NCBI RefSeq assembly: GCF_031846165.1
Contig: NZ_JAVRIE010000001.1
Coordinates: 930,001-994,000, forward strand
Source of the DNA: Glaciecola blandensis
GTDB taxonomy: Bacteria > Pseudomonadota > Gammaproteobacteria > Enterobacterales > Alteromonadaceae
Direction of reading: 5' to 3'
Length of the DNA stretch: 64,000 nucleotides
Shown: positions 31,038-40,591 of the stretch, in pieces
How the letters are laid out: each line of letters begins with the position of its first letter
Position numbering within the stretch: the first letter of the stretch is position 1
The notes under the pieces: generated by a model
Told to the model about the DNA's origin: nothing
Database searches by the model: none
What the model saw: only the letters and a program-made list of their open reading frames with translations
Position numbers and translations under genes: made by a program

Positions 31038-32203
31038 TATTTGCCCTCCGCAGCAGCAACAACTTTTTGAGCAGCATCTGTAAGTGATTCTGCAGCGATA
31101 ATATCTAAACCAGAACCAGCAAGTACTTCGCGGCCTAATTCAGCATTCGTACCTTCTAAACGAACAACTACTGGTACATTTACACCGACTTCTTTAACCG
31201 CACCAATGATACCTTCAGCAATCATGTCACAACGTACAATTCCACCAAAGATGTTCACTAGCACTGCTTTAACATTGCTGTCAGAAAGAATGATCTTAAA
31301 CGCTTCTGCTACACGCTCTTTAGTTGCACCGCCACCAACGTCTAGGAAGTTAGCTGGGCTACCACCGTGTAAGTTTACGATGTCCATAGTACCCATTGCT
31401 AAGCCAGCGCCGTTAACCATACAACCTACGTTACCGTCTAGTGCAACATAGTTTAATTCAAATTTCGCAGCATGAGCTTCACGAGCGTCTTCTTGTGACG
31501 GATCGTTCATCTCTGCAACTTTCTTTTGACGATATAACGCGTTGCTATCTACGCCCAACTTAGCGTCAAGACAGTGCAAGTCACCATCTTCTTTAATCAC
31601 TAGAGGGTTGATTTCAATTAGCGCTAGGTCTAAATCTTCAAACATCTTGGCTAAGCCCATAAAGATGTTTGTGAACTGACGAACCTGAACACCTGTCAAA
31701 CCAAGCTTGAATGCGATTTCGCGAGCTTGAAAAGGTTGAGCACCTACAAGTGGATCAACTTCTGCTTTAAGAATCTTTTCTGGTGTCTCTTCAGCAACCG
31801 TTTCAATTTCAACACCACCTTCGGTAGATGCCATGAATACGATACGGCGAGATGTTCTATCAACTACAGCGCCAAGATATAGCTCTTGTGCGATGTCAGT
31901 GCATGACTCAACCAAGATACGACTAACTGGCTGACCATTTTCATCTGTTTGGTAAGTAACTAGATTTTTACCAAGCCAGTTTTCAGCAAATGCTTTTATC
32001 TCTGACTTTTCTTTTACTAGTTTAACGCCGCCCGCTTTACCGCGACCGCCTGCGTGTACTTGACACTTAACTACCCACTCAGTTCCGCCAATGCGGTCTG
32101 CAGCTTCAACAGCAGCTTCTGGAGTATCAGCAGCGTATCCTTCAGATACTGGCAAACCGTATTCTTTGAATAACTGTTTGCCTTGGTATTCATGCAAATT
32201 CAT
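31037..32203 (-). CDS. sucC: Succinyl-CoA ligase [ADP-forming], beta subunit
   Basis: 388 residues, the usual length. It provides the ATP-grasp nucleotide-binding domain (N-terminal MNLHEYQGKQLFKEYGLPVS, then KCQVHAGGRGKAGGVK) and the C-terminal CoA-ligase domain (LVNIFGGIVRCDMIAEGI). It pairs with SucD. A 197-bp gap separates it from sucB, larger than in a tight operon, so it may have its own promoter, although none is obvious. Confidence 0.97.
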   Translation of the reverse strand: MNLHEYQGKQLFKEYGLPVSEGYAADTPEAAVEAADRIGGTEWVVKCQVHAGGRGKAGGVKLVKEKSEIKAFAENWLGKNLVTYQTDENGQPVSRILVESCTDIAQELYLGAVVDRTSRRIVFMASTEGGVEIETVAEETPEKILKAEVDPLVGAQPFQAREIAFKLGLTGVQVRQFTNIFMGLAKMFEDLDLALIEINPLVIKEDGDLHCLDAKLGVDSNALYRQKKVAEMNDPSQEDAREAHAAKFELNYVALDGNVGCMVNGAGLAMGTMDIVNLHGGSPANFLDVGGGATKERVAEAFKIILSDSNVKAVLVNIFGGIVRCDMIAEGIIGAVKEVGVNVPVVVRLEGTNAELGREVLAGSGLDIIAAESLTDAAQKVVAAAEGK

Positions 32204-32400
32204 GTTGATTTATCCGATTTTATTTAATAGAAAAGCCGCCTTTGTTAACTTCTATAGTTGCTTACCAATTTAAGCAAAAAAGTAGCTCGGGCGACTTGAT
32301 TTAACCTTGCTGAATTTTATCACAAACTCAGCAATATGACAGATGATAACAGAGCTATCGCCTGTCTTTTTCTCTTTAGACCAAAGTATTAACTCTCTGT

Positions 32401-33921
32401 TTACACATCAAGTAACAATCTTGTTGGATCTTCTAACATTTCTTTAACAGTTACCAAGAAACCAACAGACTCTTTGCCGTCAATAATTCGGTGGTCGTAA
32501 GACAATGCTAAATACATCATCGGTAAAATTTCAACTTTACCGTTTACCGCCATTGGACGATCTTGGATTTTATGCATTCCCAAAATAGCGCTTTGAGGCG
32601 GGTTAATGATAGGGGTAGACATGAGTGAACCAAATACACCACCGTTGGTGATGGTAAAGTTACCACCCTGCAAATCAGACATTGCTAATTTACCGTCTCT
32701 GCCTTTCAATGCGAGTTCTTTGATGCCTTTTTCAACACCGGCCATACCTAAGGTATCTGTATCTCTTAGTATAGGTGTCACCAAGCCACGAGGGGTTGAT
32801 ACCGCAATCGAAATATCGAAATAGTTATGATAACAAATATCATCGCCGTCAAGTGACGCGTTAACTTCAGGGAAACGCTTAAGCGCCTCGGTAACAGCTT
32901 TCACGTAGAAAGACATAAAACCTAAGCGAATACCATGACGTTTCTCAAAACTGTCCTGATACTGCTTACGTAAGTCCATGATAGGCTTCATGTTCACTTC
33001 GTTGAATGTCGTTAACATGGCTGTTGAGTTTTTAGCTTCCAACAAGCGATTTGCGATGGTTTTACGCAAACGCGTCATTGGAACACGTTTCTCTGTTCGC
33101 TCACCTGCAGCCACTGCTGGCGCTTCAGTGCTTGATTTCGCAGAACTAGCAGCTGGTGCCGCTGGTGCTTTAAGATGCTTTTCAACGTCTTCTTTTGTAA
33201 TTCTGCCGCCTTTGCCTGTTCCTGCAATTTTTGCTGGATCAACACCTTTTTCTGCAAGCAAACGTCTTACTGATGGGCTTAATGCATCATTGTCAGAATC
33301 ACTTGACGCTGGTGCTTCGGCTTCTGCAGCTTTGGCAGCTGGTGCTGCAGCGCTCGCACCTTCAACGAATACGGCAATATCAGCTTCAGCTAACACTGTC
33401 TCACCCTCTTGGGCTAATATTTCGCTGATTGAACCGTCTGCTGGCGCAACAACTTCAAGTACCACTTTGTCCGTTTCAATATCGACTAAGTTTTGATCTC
33501 GAGTGACTGCTTCACCTGCCTGAACATGCCATGTCGCGATTGTTGCATCAGCAACAGACTCAGGAAGCACAGGTACTTTAATCTTTGACTCTTTACCACC
33601 ACCTGAAGGTGCTGACTCTGCTGCCGGCGCAGGACTTGAAGAAGTCTCATTGCTAGCCGTTGTAGTTGCTGTTGACGCACTCGCGCCTTCGTCTACTTTA
33701 CCTATGACTTGTTCACCTAACACAGTATCACCGTCGTTGTGAATAATTTCAGCCAATACACCGTCGGCTGGTGCCACAACTTCCAGTACTACTTTGTCTG
33801 TCTCAATATCAACAAGGTTTTGATCGCGTGTGACTGCTTCACCCGCTTTTACATGCCACGTTGCGATAGTCGCATCTGCTACTGATTCAGGTAATACGGG
33901 AACTTTTATTTCAATTGTCAT
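32401..33921 (-). CDS. sucB: 2-oxoglutarate dehydrogenase E2 (dihydrolipoyl succinyltransferase) with two lipoyl domains
   Basis: 506 residues, about 100 more than the E. coli enzyme because the lipoyl domain is duplicated. Both copies contain VPVLPESVADATIATWHV and the lipoylated-lysine motif DIETDKVVLEVVAPADG (residues ~5-75 and ~117-187), joined by Ala/Ser-rich linkers. A peripheral-subunit-binding domain follows (ALSPSVRRLLAEKGVDPAKI, ~215-250) and then the catalytic domain with SYDHRIIDGKESVGFL near the C-terminus. It transfers succinyl groups to CoA. It lies 10 bp after sucA and is clearly co-transcribed. Confidence 0.96.
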   Translation of the reverse strand: MTIEIKVPVLPESVADATIATWHVKAGEAVTRDQNLVDIETDKVVLEVVAPADGVLAEIIHNDGDTVLGEQVIGKVDEGASASTATTTASNETSSSPAPAAESAPSGGGKESKIKVPVLPESVADATIATWHVQAGEAVTRDQNLVDIETDKVVLEVVAPADGSISEILAQEGETVLAEADIAVFVEGASAAAPAAKAAEAEAPASSDSDNDALSPSVRRLLAEKGVDPAKIAGTGKGGRITKEDVEKHLKAPAAPAASSAKSSTEAPAVAAGERTEKRVPMTRLRKTIANRLLEAKNSTAMLTTFNEVNMKPIMDLRKQYQDSFEKRHGIRLGFMSFYVKAVTEALKRFPEVNASLDGDDICYHNYFDISIAVSTPRGLVTPILRDTDTLGMAGVEKGIKELALKGRDGKLAMSDLQGGNFTITNGGVFGSLMSTPIINPPQSAILGMHKIQDRPMAVNGKVEILPMMYLALSYDHRIIDGKESVGFLVTVKEMLEDPTRLLLDV

Positions 33922-33930
33922 CTTGGTTCC

Positions 33931-36756
33931 TTAGTTTAGTGTAAGTGCGTCTTCGACTAACGCTTTTTGTTGTTGATTGTGTACAGAAACATAGCCTACT
34001 GCAGGAGAAGCAGAAGCCTTACGACCTGCGTAAGTTAATTTAGAGCCTTGTGGAATTGACTGCCAGAAATGATGTTGGCTACAATACCATGCTCCCTGAT
34101 TTTGTGGCTCTTCTTGACACCATACCCAATCAGTTACATGTTCATACTTCTTCATCATCGATGCAAATTCGGCCTGCGGGAATGGATAAAGTTGCTCCAA
34201 ACGCACAATAGCCACATCTGTTTGTTCGTTTTTGCGTCTTTGGTCGAGTAAGTCGTAATAGACCTTACCCGAACACATGACCACGCGCTTCACATTTGCT
34301 GGATCAATATCATCAATCTCATCAATAACATTGTGGAAAACACCAGCCGCTAGCTCTTCCATACTCGATACCGCGAGTGGATGACGCAATAATGATTTAG
34401 GAGACATCACAATCAATGGGCGTCGCATAGGACGCACAGATTGTCTGCGCAACATGTTGTAAACTTGGGCAGGTGTAGATGGTATACACACCTGCCAGTT
34501 GTGGTCAGCACACATCTGCAAGAATCTCTCGAGTCGAGCCGAGCTATGCTCTGGACCTTGGCCTTCATAACCATGAGGTAAAAGCATCGTTAGACCGCAC
34601 AAGCGACCCCATTTTGCTTCACCCGATGATAAGAATTGGTCAAATACCACTTGAGCGCCGTTGGCGAAGTCACCGAACTGAGCTTCCCAAATAGTTAAAC
34701 AAGAAGGTTCTGCTGTTGCAAAGCCATATTCAAAGGCCATAACTGCCTCTTCCGATAATACCGAGTCATATATTTCAATACGGCCTTGGTCAGAAGATAT
34801 GTTTTGCAAAGGCATGTACGAACTGCCATCTGTTTGATTGTGCAGTACTGCATGTCTGTGGAAGAAAGTACCACGACCTGAGTCTTGCCCTGTCATTCTA
34901 ATGTCTGTTTTCTCAGCAAGAATACTGGCGTAAGCTAAGTTTTCAGCCATGCCCCAGTCTAATTGCTTTTCGCCGTCGACCATTGCTTTACGATCTAGGT
35001 ATAGTTTGTTCACTCTCGACTGCAAACGATGCTCTTCAGGGAAGCTAATTAAGGCCTGCCCTAATGATTTAATTGTTTCAACAGGCAAGCTACCATCATA
35101 TTCCACATCCCAATCGTGGCCGATGTACGGAGACCAATCTACTGAATGTTCAGTCATTGGACGCCACTCTTCTACCACACATGCGCCATGATCAAGTGCT
35201 GCTCTGTACTCAGCGGCAAGCTTATCAACTTCATGCTTCTCGATGGTACCTTCAGCAATCAACTGATCAGCATAAATTTGCTTAGGCACAGGGTGCTTTT
35301 TAATCTTTTGATACATTAATGGCTGAGTTGCATTTGGCTCATCGGCTTCGTTGTGACCGTGACGGCGATAGCAAACTAAGTCAATAACAACATCGCGTTT
35401 AAACTTGTTGCGATAATCCAAAGCCAGTTTAGTGACAAACATGACCGCTTCAGGGTCGTCTGCGTTAACATGGAAGATTGGTGCTTGGACCATTTTCGCA
35501 ATATCAGTACAGTACTGAGTTGAGCGAGTGTCTTCTGTGTTTGAAGTTGTAAAACCGACTTGATTGTTTATAACAATACGCACAGTACCGCCGACTTTAA
35601 AGCCGCGAGTTTGTGACATATTAAAGGTTTCTTGCACAACGCCTTGGCCTGCAATTGCAGAGTCACCGTGAATGGTGATAGGCAACACTGCTGAACCGTC
35701 TTCACAGTTGCGTCTCGCCAATCTTGCTCGTACAGAGCCCATAACAACTGGGTTAACGATTTCTAAGTGTGATGGGTTAAAAGCCAAAGCTAAGTGTACA
35801 TTTCCGCCTGGCGTGGCAAAATCTGAAGAAAAACCTGCGTGGTATTTTACGTCACCAGCACCTAAGCTGTCGTCATGTTTACCGGCAAATTCATCGAACA
35901 GAACCGATGGATTTTTACCTAAAACATTCACTAATACGTTTAGACGACCTCGGTGAGCCATACCAACGACAACTTCTTTGGTTCCAGCAGCACCCGCCTC
36001 TGTGATGAGACCTTTAAGCATTGGAATAAGTGAATCACCACCTTCCAAAGAGAAACGCTTCGCGCCTGTAAACTTCGAGCCAAGGTATTTTTCCATACCG
36101 TCAGCTGCGATTAGGCCTTTTAAAATTTTGACTTTTTCTTCACGGCCAATCACTGGCTTAGCTTCTACAGATTCAATTCGTTGTTGCAACCAACGCTTTT
36201 GCTCTGTATCAGTGATATGCATGTATTCTGAGCCGATAGAGCCGCAATAGGTACGATTAAGTGACTTGAATAAATCGCCAAGACCCATTTTTTCTGCATC
36301 GACAGCATAGGAGCCTAAATTGAACATCGCATCAAAATCGCTCTCAGACAGATTATGATGAGATAGCTCTAAATCTCTTACTCGCTCTTGCTTCCATAAA
36401 CCGAGTGGATCGATATTAGCTTGTTGGTGACCACGAAAACGATAAGCGTTGATTAACTGCAACACTTTTACTTGGCGTTCATCGCTTTGAACACTACCCG
36501 AACTTGCCGCACCAGAACTAAATCTTGCCGCTGGGCCAAGTGAGGCCATGTGTTTAAAATCGGCCTTAATTTGCGTGTGGTTGGTTTCGACTTCTACACC
36601 ATCTACCTTGGGTAAACCGTCAAATGTGACTTTCCAGTTTTCTGGGACACTTTGTGGATCTTCAAGATAAGCCTCGTACATCTCCTCGACGTAAGCGGCA
36701 TTACCTCCCGCCATGTGGGATGATTCCCACCATGCTTTCATCACGCTATCTTGCAT
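33931..36756 (-). CDS. sucA: 2-oxoglutarate dehydrogenase E1 component
   Basis: 941 residues, the usual length. Thiamine-diphosphate enzyme that decarboxylates 2-oxoglutarate. N-terminal E2-binding segment (YVEEMYEAYLEDPQSVPENW), the catalytic block GMAHRGRLNVLVNVLGK, the thiamine-binding IHGDSAIAGQGVVQET and C-terminal transketolase-like domain (GPEHSSARLERFLQM). The first gene of sucAB; a good promoter candidate lies upstream at 36787-36816. Confidence 0.97.
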   Translation of the reverse strand: MQDSVMKAWWESSHMAGGNAAYVEEMYEAYLEDPQSVPENWKVTFDGLPKVDGVEVETNHTQIKADFKHMASLGPAARFSSGAASSGSVQSDERQVKVLQLINAYRFRGHQQANIDPLGLWKQERVRDLELSHHNLSESDFDAMFNLGSYAVDAEKMGLGDLFKSLNRTYCGSIGSEYMHITDTEQKRWLQQRIESVEAKPVIGREEKVKILKGLIAADGMEKYLGSKFTGAKRFSLEGGDSLIPMLKGLITEAGAAGTKEVVVGMAHRGRLNVLVNVLGKNPSVLFDEFAGKHDDSLGAGDVKYHAGFSSDFATPGGNVHLALAFNPSHLEIVNPVVMGSVRARLARRNCEDGSAVLPITIHGDSAIAGQGVVQETFNMSQTRGFKVGGTVRIVINNQVGFTTSNTEDTRSTQYCTDIAKMVQAPIFHVNADDPEAVMFVTKLALDYRNKFKRDVVIDLVCYRRHGHNEADEPNATQPLMYQKIKKHPVPKQIYADQLIAEGTIEKHEVDKLAAEYRAALDHGACVVEEWRPMTEHSVDWSPYIGHDWDVEYDGSLPVETIKSLGQALISFPEEHRLQSRVNKLYLDRKAMVDGEKQLDWGMAENLAYASILAEKTDIRMTGQDSGRGTFFHRHAVLHNQTDGSSYMPLQNISSDQGRIEIYDSVLSEEAVMAFEYGFATAEPSCLTIWEAQFGDFANGAQVVFDQFLSSGEAKWGRLCGLTMLLPHGYEGQGPEHSSARLERFLQMCADHNWQVCIPSTPAQVYNMLRRQSVRPMRRPLIVMSPKSLLRHPLAVSSMEELAAGVFHNVIDEIDDIDPANVKRVVMCSGKVYYDLLDQRRKNEQTDVAIVRLEQLYPFPQAEFASMMKKYEHVTDWVWCQEEPQNQGAWYCSQHHFWQSIPQGSKLTYAGRKASASPAVGYVSVHNQQQKALVEDALTLN

Positions 36757-36786
36757 TCTTAAGCCTTGATTTAAAAAGTTAAGTGT

Positions 36787-36816
36787 ATTGTATTCTATGT
36801 ATATTCTTCTTGTAAA
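36787..36816 (-). promoter_or_regulatory. Candidate sucA promoter
   Basis: -35 TTTACA (36811-36816), 18-bp spacer, -10 TACAAT (36787-36792), about 30 bp upstream of the sucA ATG. Each hexamer has one mismatch to the sigma-70 consensus. Confidence 0.55.
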
Positions 36817-36904
36817 TTGTCATTTACGCCTTTCACCGCATACATACGACTATAAACGTATATAAATGCATAAATTTCGACTGTGCAATAAATTTTATAT
36901 AAAA

Positions 36905-36934
36905 AAATAGCCATCCTTCTCAGGACAGCTATTT
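36905..36934 (-). terminator. Terminator of the sdhCDAB operon
   Basis: AAATAGC ... GCTATTT stem with an inner TCC/GGA pair and a long A-run on its left (T-tail on the minus strand), 38 bp after sdhB. It separates the sdh and suc transcripts. Confidence 0.75.
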
Positions 36935-36971
36935 AGTAATCAACTCTATCTACACAGTAGACAAAACGGCA

Positions 36972-37682
36972 CTAAACAGCCCGTTGCAGCAGCATGGACT
37001 TAATTTGTCCAATCGCCTTCGTTGGATTCAAGCCCTTCGGACATACGCTAACACAGTTCATGATGCCATGACATCTGAAAACGCTAAAAGCGTCGTCAAG
37101 ATCGTTAAGACGTTCTTCAGTCGCTGTATCTCTTGAATCAATCAAGAAACGGTATGCATGAAGTAAGCCAGCTGGGCCAATGAATTTATCTGGGTTCCAC
37201 CAGAATGATGGGCATGAAGTTGAACAACATGCACATAAGATACATTCATATAAGCCATCTAACTTAGCTCTGTCTTCTTGTGACTGCAAATGCTCACGCG
37301 CTGGTGGCTGCTTGTCATCGTTAATTAAGAAAGGCTTAATCTTTTCGTACTGAGTATAGAACTGTGTCATATCGACCACTAAGTCACGCACTACTGGCAG
37401 ACCTGGTAGTGGACGAACCACAATTTTACCTTTACCCAAAGCAGACAATGGCGTAATACACGCAAGGCCATTCTTACCGTTCATGTTCATACCATCAGAC
37501 CCACAAACACCTTCTCGGCACGAGCGACGGAAAGACAACGTTGGATCTTCTTCTTTCAATGCAATCAAAGCGTCAAGAACCATCATGTCTTGGCCTTCTT
37601 CGACCTCAAGCTGATAATCTTGCATCTTAGGTGCATCATCTACATCTGGGTTATATCGATAAATCGAAAATTCTAACTTCAT
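36972..37682 (-). CDS. sdhB: Succinate dehydrogenase iron-sulfur subunit
   Basis: 236 residues, standard. It carries electrons from SdhA to quinone. Three cluster motifs are complete: [2Fe-2S] SCREGVCGSDGMNMNGKNGL, [4Fe-4S] CILCACCSTSCPSFW and [3Fe-4S] CHGIMNCVSVCPKGL. Last gene of sdhCDAB, 14 bp after sdhA. Confidence 0.97.
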   Translation of the reverse strand: MKLEFSIYRYNPDVDDAPKMQDYQLEVEEGQDMMVLDALIALKEEDPTLSFRRSCREGVCGSDGMNMNGKNGLACITPLSALGKGKIVVRPLPGLPVVRDLVVDMTQFYTQYEKIKPFLINDDKQPPAREHLQSQEDRAKLDGLYECILCACCSTSCPSFWWNPDKFIGPAGLLHAYRFLIDSRDTATEERLNDLDDAFSVFRCHGIMNCVSVCPKGLNPTKAIGQIKSMLLQRAV

Positions 37683-37696
37683 AATGATTACTCCTA

Positions 37697-39478
37697 TTAA
37701 TATGAACGTACTTTAGGCGGGAAAGCTTCACGAAGCTTAGGTGCCATGTTTACGTCACGTTTGCGCATTGATTCACTCTCTGGAAGGTACAAGCTGTGGC
37801 ACAACCAGTTATCATCATCACGCTCAGGGAAGTCAAAGCGACTATGGGCACCACGACTTTCCGTTCTGAAGTTTGCCGCAACAGCTGTGCTGTATGCAGT
37901 TTCCATCAGGTTATCTAGTTCCAAGCACTCAATGCGTTGAGTGTTGAAGTCTGAACTCTTGTCATCCAAACGTGCATTCTGTAAACGTTCGCGGATTTCT
38001 TTAAGCTCTTTAAGACCCTCGGCCATTGCATCGCCTTCACGGAAAACAGAGAAATTAAGCTGCATACACTTCTGCATGTCTTTCTTAATTTGAACAGGGT
38101 CTTCACCCTTACCTTTCTCTGAGCTTTCCCAGCGATTGAAACGCGCCATCGTTGCATCTAGGTCTGAAGCTGAAGCATCACTCTTCACTTCAATTTCGTC
38201 AATATTCTTGCCTAAGTGCAAGCCTGTTGCACGACCGAAAACAACTAAGTCTAAGAGAGAGTTACCGCCAAGACGGTTTGCACCGTGTACAGATACACAT
38301 GCAATCTCGCCACAAGCGAATAAGCCATCGACTTTGCTTTCGTTTCCGTCAACGTCTACAGTAATCACTTGACCATCTACGTTGGTTGGAATACCACCCA
38401 TCATGTAGTGGCAAGTCGGAATAACAGGAATAGGTTCTTTCACTGGATCCACGTGCGCAAACGTTCTTGAAAGCTCAAGAATGCCAGGTAGTCTTGATTC
38501 TAGAACGTCTTTACCTAAGTGATCTAGTTTCAATTTGATGTGAGTTCCCCAAGGACCTTCACAACCACGACCTTCACGAATCTCAGTCATCATTGAACGT
38601 GCAACTACGTCACGACCAGCTAAGTCTTTCGCATTTGGCGCATAACGTTCCATGAAGCGTTCACCGTCTTTATTAAGAAGGTAACCACCTTCACCACGAC
38701 AACCTTCAGTAACTAGCGTACCAGCACCTGCAATACCTGTCGGGTGGAACTGCCACATTTCCATATCTTGCAACGGCACACCAGCACGTAAAGCCATGCC
38801 AACGCCATCACCAGTGTTAATGTGAGCATTTGTGGTCGATGCATATATTCTACCTGCACCACCTGTCGCAAGCACAACAGCTTTAGACTTGAAATAAACA
38901 ACTTCGCCAGTCTCGATGTCGATTGCAGTACAACCCACTACTTGGCCTTGTTGGTTTTTCACTAAATCAAGTGCGTACCACTCGCTGAATACTTTTGTAC
39001 GATTTTTAACATTTTGTTGATACAGAAGGTGAAGCAAAGCGTGACCTGTACGGTCAGCCGCGGCTGCAGTTCTAGCAGCCTGCTCGCCACCAAAGTTCAT
39101 CGACTGCCCACCGAATGGACGCTGATAAACCTTGCCTTCTTCTGTTCTTGAGAATGGTAAACCCATGTTTTCCATCTCAATAATAGCTTCGGGACCAGTT
39201 TTGCACATATACTCGATAGCTTCTTGGTCACCAATGTAATCCGACCCCTTAACGGTGTCGTACATGTGCCATTCCCAGTTATCTTCGTGAGAATTTCCTA
39301 GCGCTACAGTTATACCGCCTTGAGCAGAAACTGTGTGAGAGCGCGTTGGGAATACTTTTGATAGCAAAGCGCAAGACTTGCCTGATTCTGAAATTTGTAA
39401 TGCTGCGCGCATACCTGCACCGCCAGCACCAATTACTACCGCGTCGAACTCATGAACGGGTAAACTCATTTTAAACAC
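37697..39478 (-). CDS. sdhA: Succinate dehydrogenase flavoprotein subunit
   Basis: 593 residues, standard. It oxidises succinate to fumarate. The FAD-binding GAGGAGMRAALQ, the covalent-flavin histidine region (TRSHTVSAQGGI) and the active-site stretch HPTGIAGAGTLVTEGCRGEG are intact. Its start overlaps the sdhD stop by 8 bp. Confidence 0.97.
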   Translation of the reverse strand: MFKMSLPVHEFDAVVIGAGGAGMRAALQISESGKSCALLSKVFPTRSHTVSAQGGITVALGNSHEDNWEWHMYDTVKGSDYIGDQEAIEYMCKTGPEAIIEMENMGLPFSRTEEGKVYQRPFGGQSMNFGGEQAARTAAAADRTGHALLHLLYQQNVKNRTKVFSEWYALDLVKNQQGQVVGCTAIDIETGEVVYFKSKAVVLATGGAGRIYASTTNAHINTGDGVGMALRAGVPLQDMEMWQFHPTGIAGAGTLVTEGCRGEGGYLLNKDGERFMERYAPNAKDLAGRDVVARSMMTEIREGRGCEGPWGTHIKLKLDHLGKDVLESRLPGILELSRTFAHVDPVKEPIPVIPTCHYMMGGIPTNVDGQVITVDVDGNESKVDGLFACGEIACVSVHGANRLGGNSLLDLVVFGRATGLHLGKNIDEIEVKSDASASDLDATMARFNRWESSEKGKGEDPVQIKKDMQKCMQLNFSVFREGDAMAEGLKELKEIRERLQNARLDDKSSDFNTQRIECLELDNLMETAYSTAVAANFRTESRGAHSRFDFPERDDDNWLCHSLYLPESESMRKRDVNMAPKLREAFPPKVRSY

Positions 39479-39818
39479 CCCACAAAACGAATAGACCTAC
39501 TGCAACATACGCGAATGCAATTAGGTTAAGAACATATTGAAGACCGGCGCGTAGACCAGCTGGCTTGATATAGTCTGTTAAGACCTGCCACAATCCTATA
39601 CGCACATGAATCATGATTGAGATCAACGCAGCAAGAGTAAATGCTTTCATGTAGATATTGGCAAACAAACCTTGCCAAACTTCAAATGAAACTACTGGTG
39701 TAGTTACGAAGAAGTAAACCATAAATAAAGTAAATGCTGTGATGATTGCCGCTGTGGCACGCAAAGAAACGTAGTCTTGGACACCGTTTCGTTTGATTGA
39801 TGCTTGATTCGTTACCAT
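39471..39818 (-). CDS. sdhD: Succinate dehydrogenase membrane anchor subunit
   Basis: 115 residues, three transmembrane helices. The haem-ligand and quinone region IHVRIGLWQVLTDYIKP is conserved. ATG 39818 (MVTNQASIKRNGVQDYV) is the usual start; it overlaps the sdhC stop by a few bases, and the longer frame to 39854 is rejected for that reason. Confidence 0.93.
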   Translation of the reverse strand: MVTNQASIKRNGVQDYVSLRATAAIITAFTLFMVYFFVTTPVVSFEVWQGLFANIYMKAFTLAALISIMIHVRIGLWQVLTDYIKPAGLRAGLQYVLNLIAFAYVAVGLFVLWGV

Positions 39819-40186
39819 AATACTACTCCCAAACCGATTGAAGCTAATACCCAAATGGCAATCGCGATTTTCGCACTGTTGTTACCAGAGTCTAGTTCTT
39901 CCCAGAATCCCATGTCCATGATCACATGGCGTACACCACCAATAATGTGATAGGTCAATGCAGATGCTGTCCCAATTGTTATAATCTTACCGTACCAAGC
40001 ATCCATCATGCCTAATACAGTGTTATAACCCTCAAGAGACGCTACTGATGTTGCCCACGCATAAATAACGAATAACAATGCAAAAAACATTGCTACGCCT
40101 GTTACGCGGTGAAGGATAGATGCAATAGCGGTTGGCGGAAAGGTGATCGTATTAAGATCTAAATTTACCGGTCTTTGTTTCTTCAC
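39812..40186 (-). CDS. sdhC: Succinate dehydrogenase cytochrome b556 subunit
   Basis: 124 residues with three transmembrane helices. The quinone-site motif SILHRVTG and the haem-ligating HIIGGVRHVIMD are present. First gene of sdhCDAB, divergent from gltA across a 405-bp gap. Confidence 0.95.
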   Translation of the reverse strand: MKKQRPVNLDLNTITFPPTAIASILHRVTGVAMFFALLFVIYAWATSVASLEGYNTVLGMMDAWYGKIITIGTASALTYHIIGGVRHVIMDMGFWEELDSGNNSAKIAIAIWVLASIGLGVVLW

Positions 40187-40591
40187 AATAATATGCCTGT
40201 AGTCGTTCGTAGATAAAAGAAGGCGCTGCCTAACTGATATCTGAGTTGTGTGTTTTACTAAGTGGAGCGAATTAACGCCCTTATTTTGTTAACAATTTGT
40301 GAATAGAATATTGCCAAAATGGAACAAAACTCATTCCTTGTATTTAGCGGGCTTGAATATAACAATCTGCCTGAAGAATTACAATTTTTTGTTGCTTATT
40401 AAGCCTTTAGTCGTAAACAATTCTTGCTACCCTATATACTAACGGTAAATGGAGAATATTTATTAATCTAATGTGCATTTAAATTGACTTATTACTACAA
40501 TACCAGTACAAATAGCGCCACTTTTCGTAACGATGTGAACAAAATTACGGTTTACAACGTTATATTAGAAAATTAATGAGGAGAGCATTAC
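40187..40591. promoter_or_regulatory. Divergent sdhC-gltA control region
   Basis: A 405-bp non-coding gap between divergent TCA genes, as in enterobacteria. On the plus strand TTGACT (40484-40489), 17-bp spacer and TACAAA (40507-40512) form a good gltA promoter candidate. I see no full TGTGA-N6-TCACA CRP site. Confidence 0.5.

Noticed and set aside
32338..32371. Hairpin followed by TTTTT between sucC and sucB
   Set aside because: The T-run is on the plus strand, where no gene ends; on the coding (minus) strand there is no T-tail, so it is not a suc terminator.
32978..33496. 172-codon plus-strand ORF antisense to sucB
   Set aside because: Low-complexity Ala/Ser-rich mirror of the sucB linker and lipoyl region; sucB is unambiguous.
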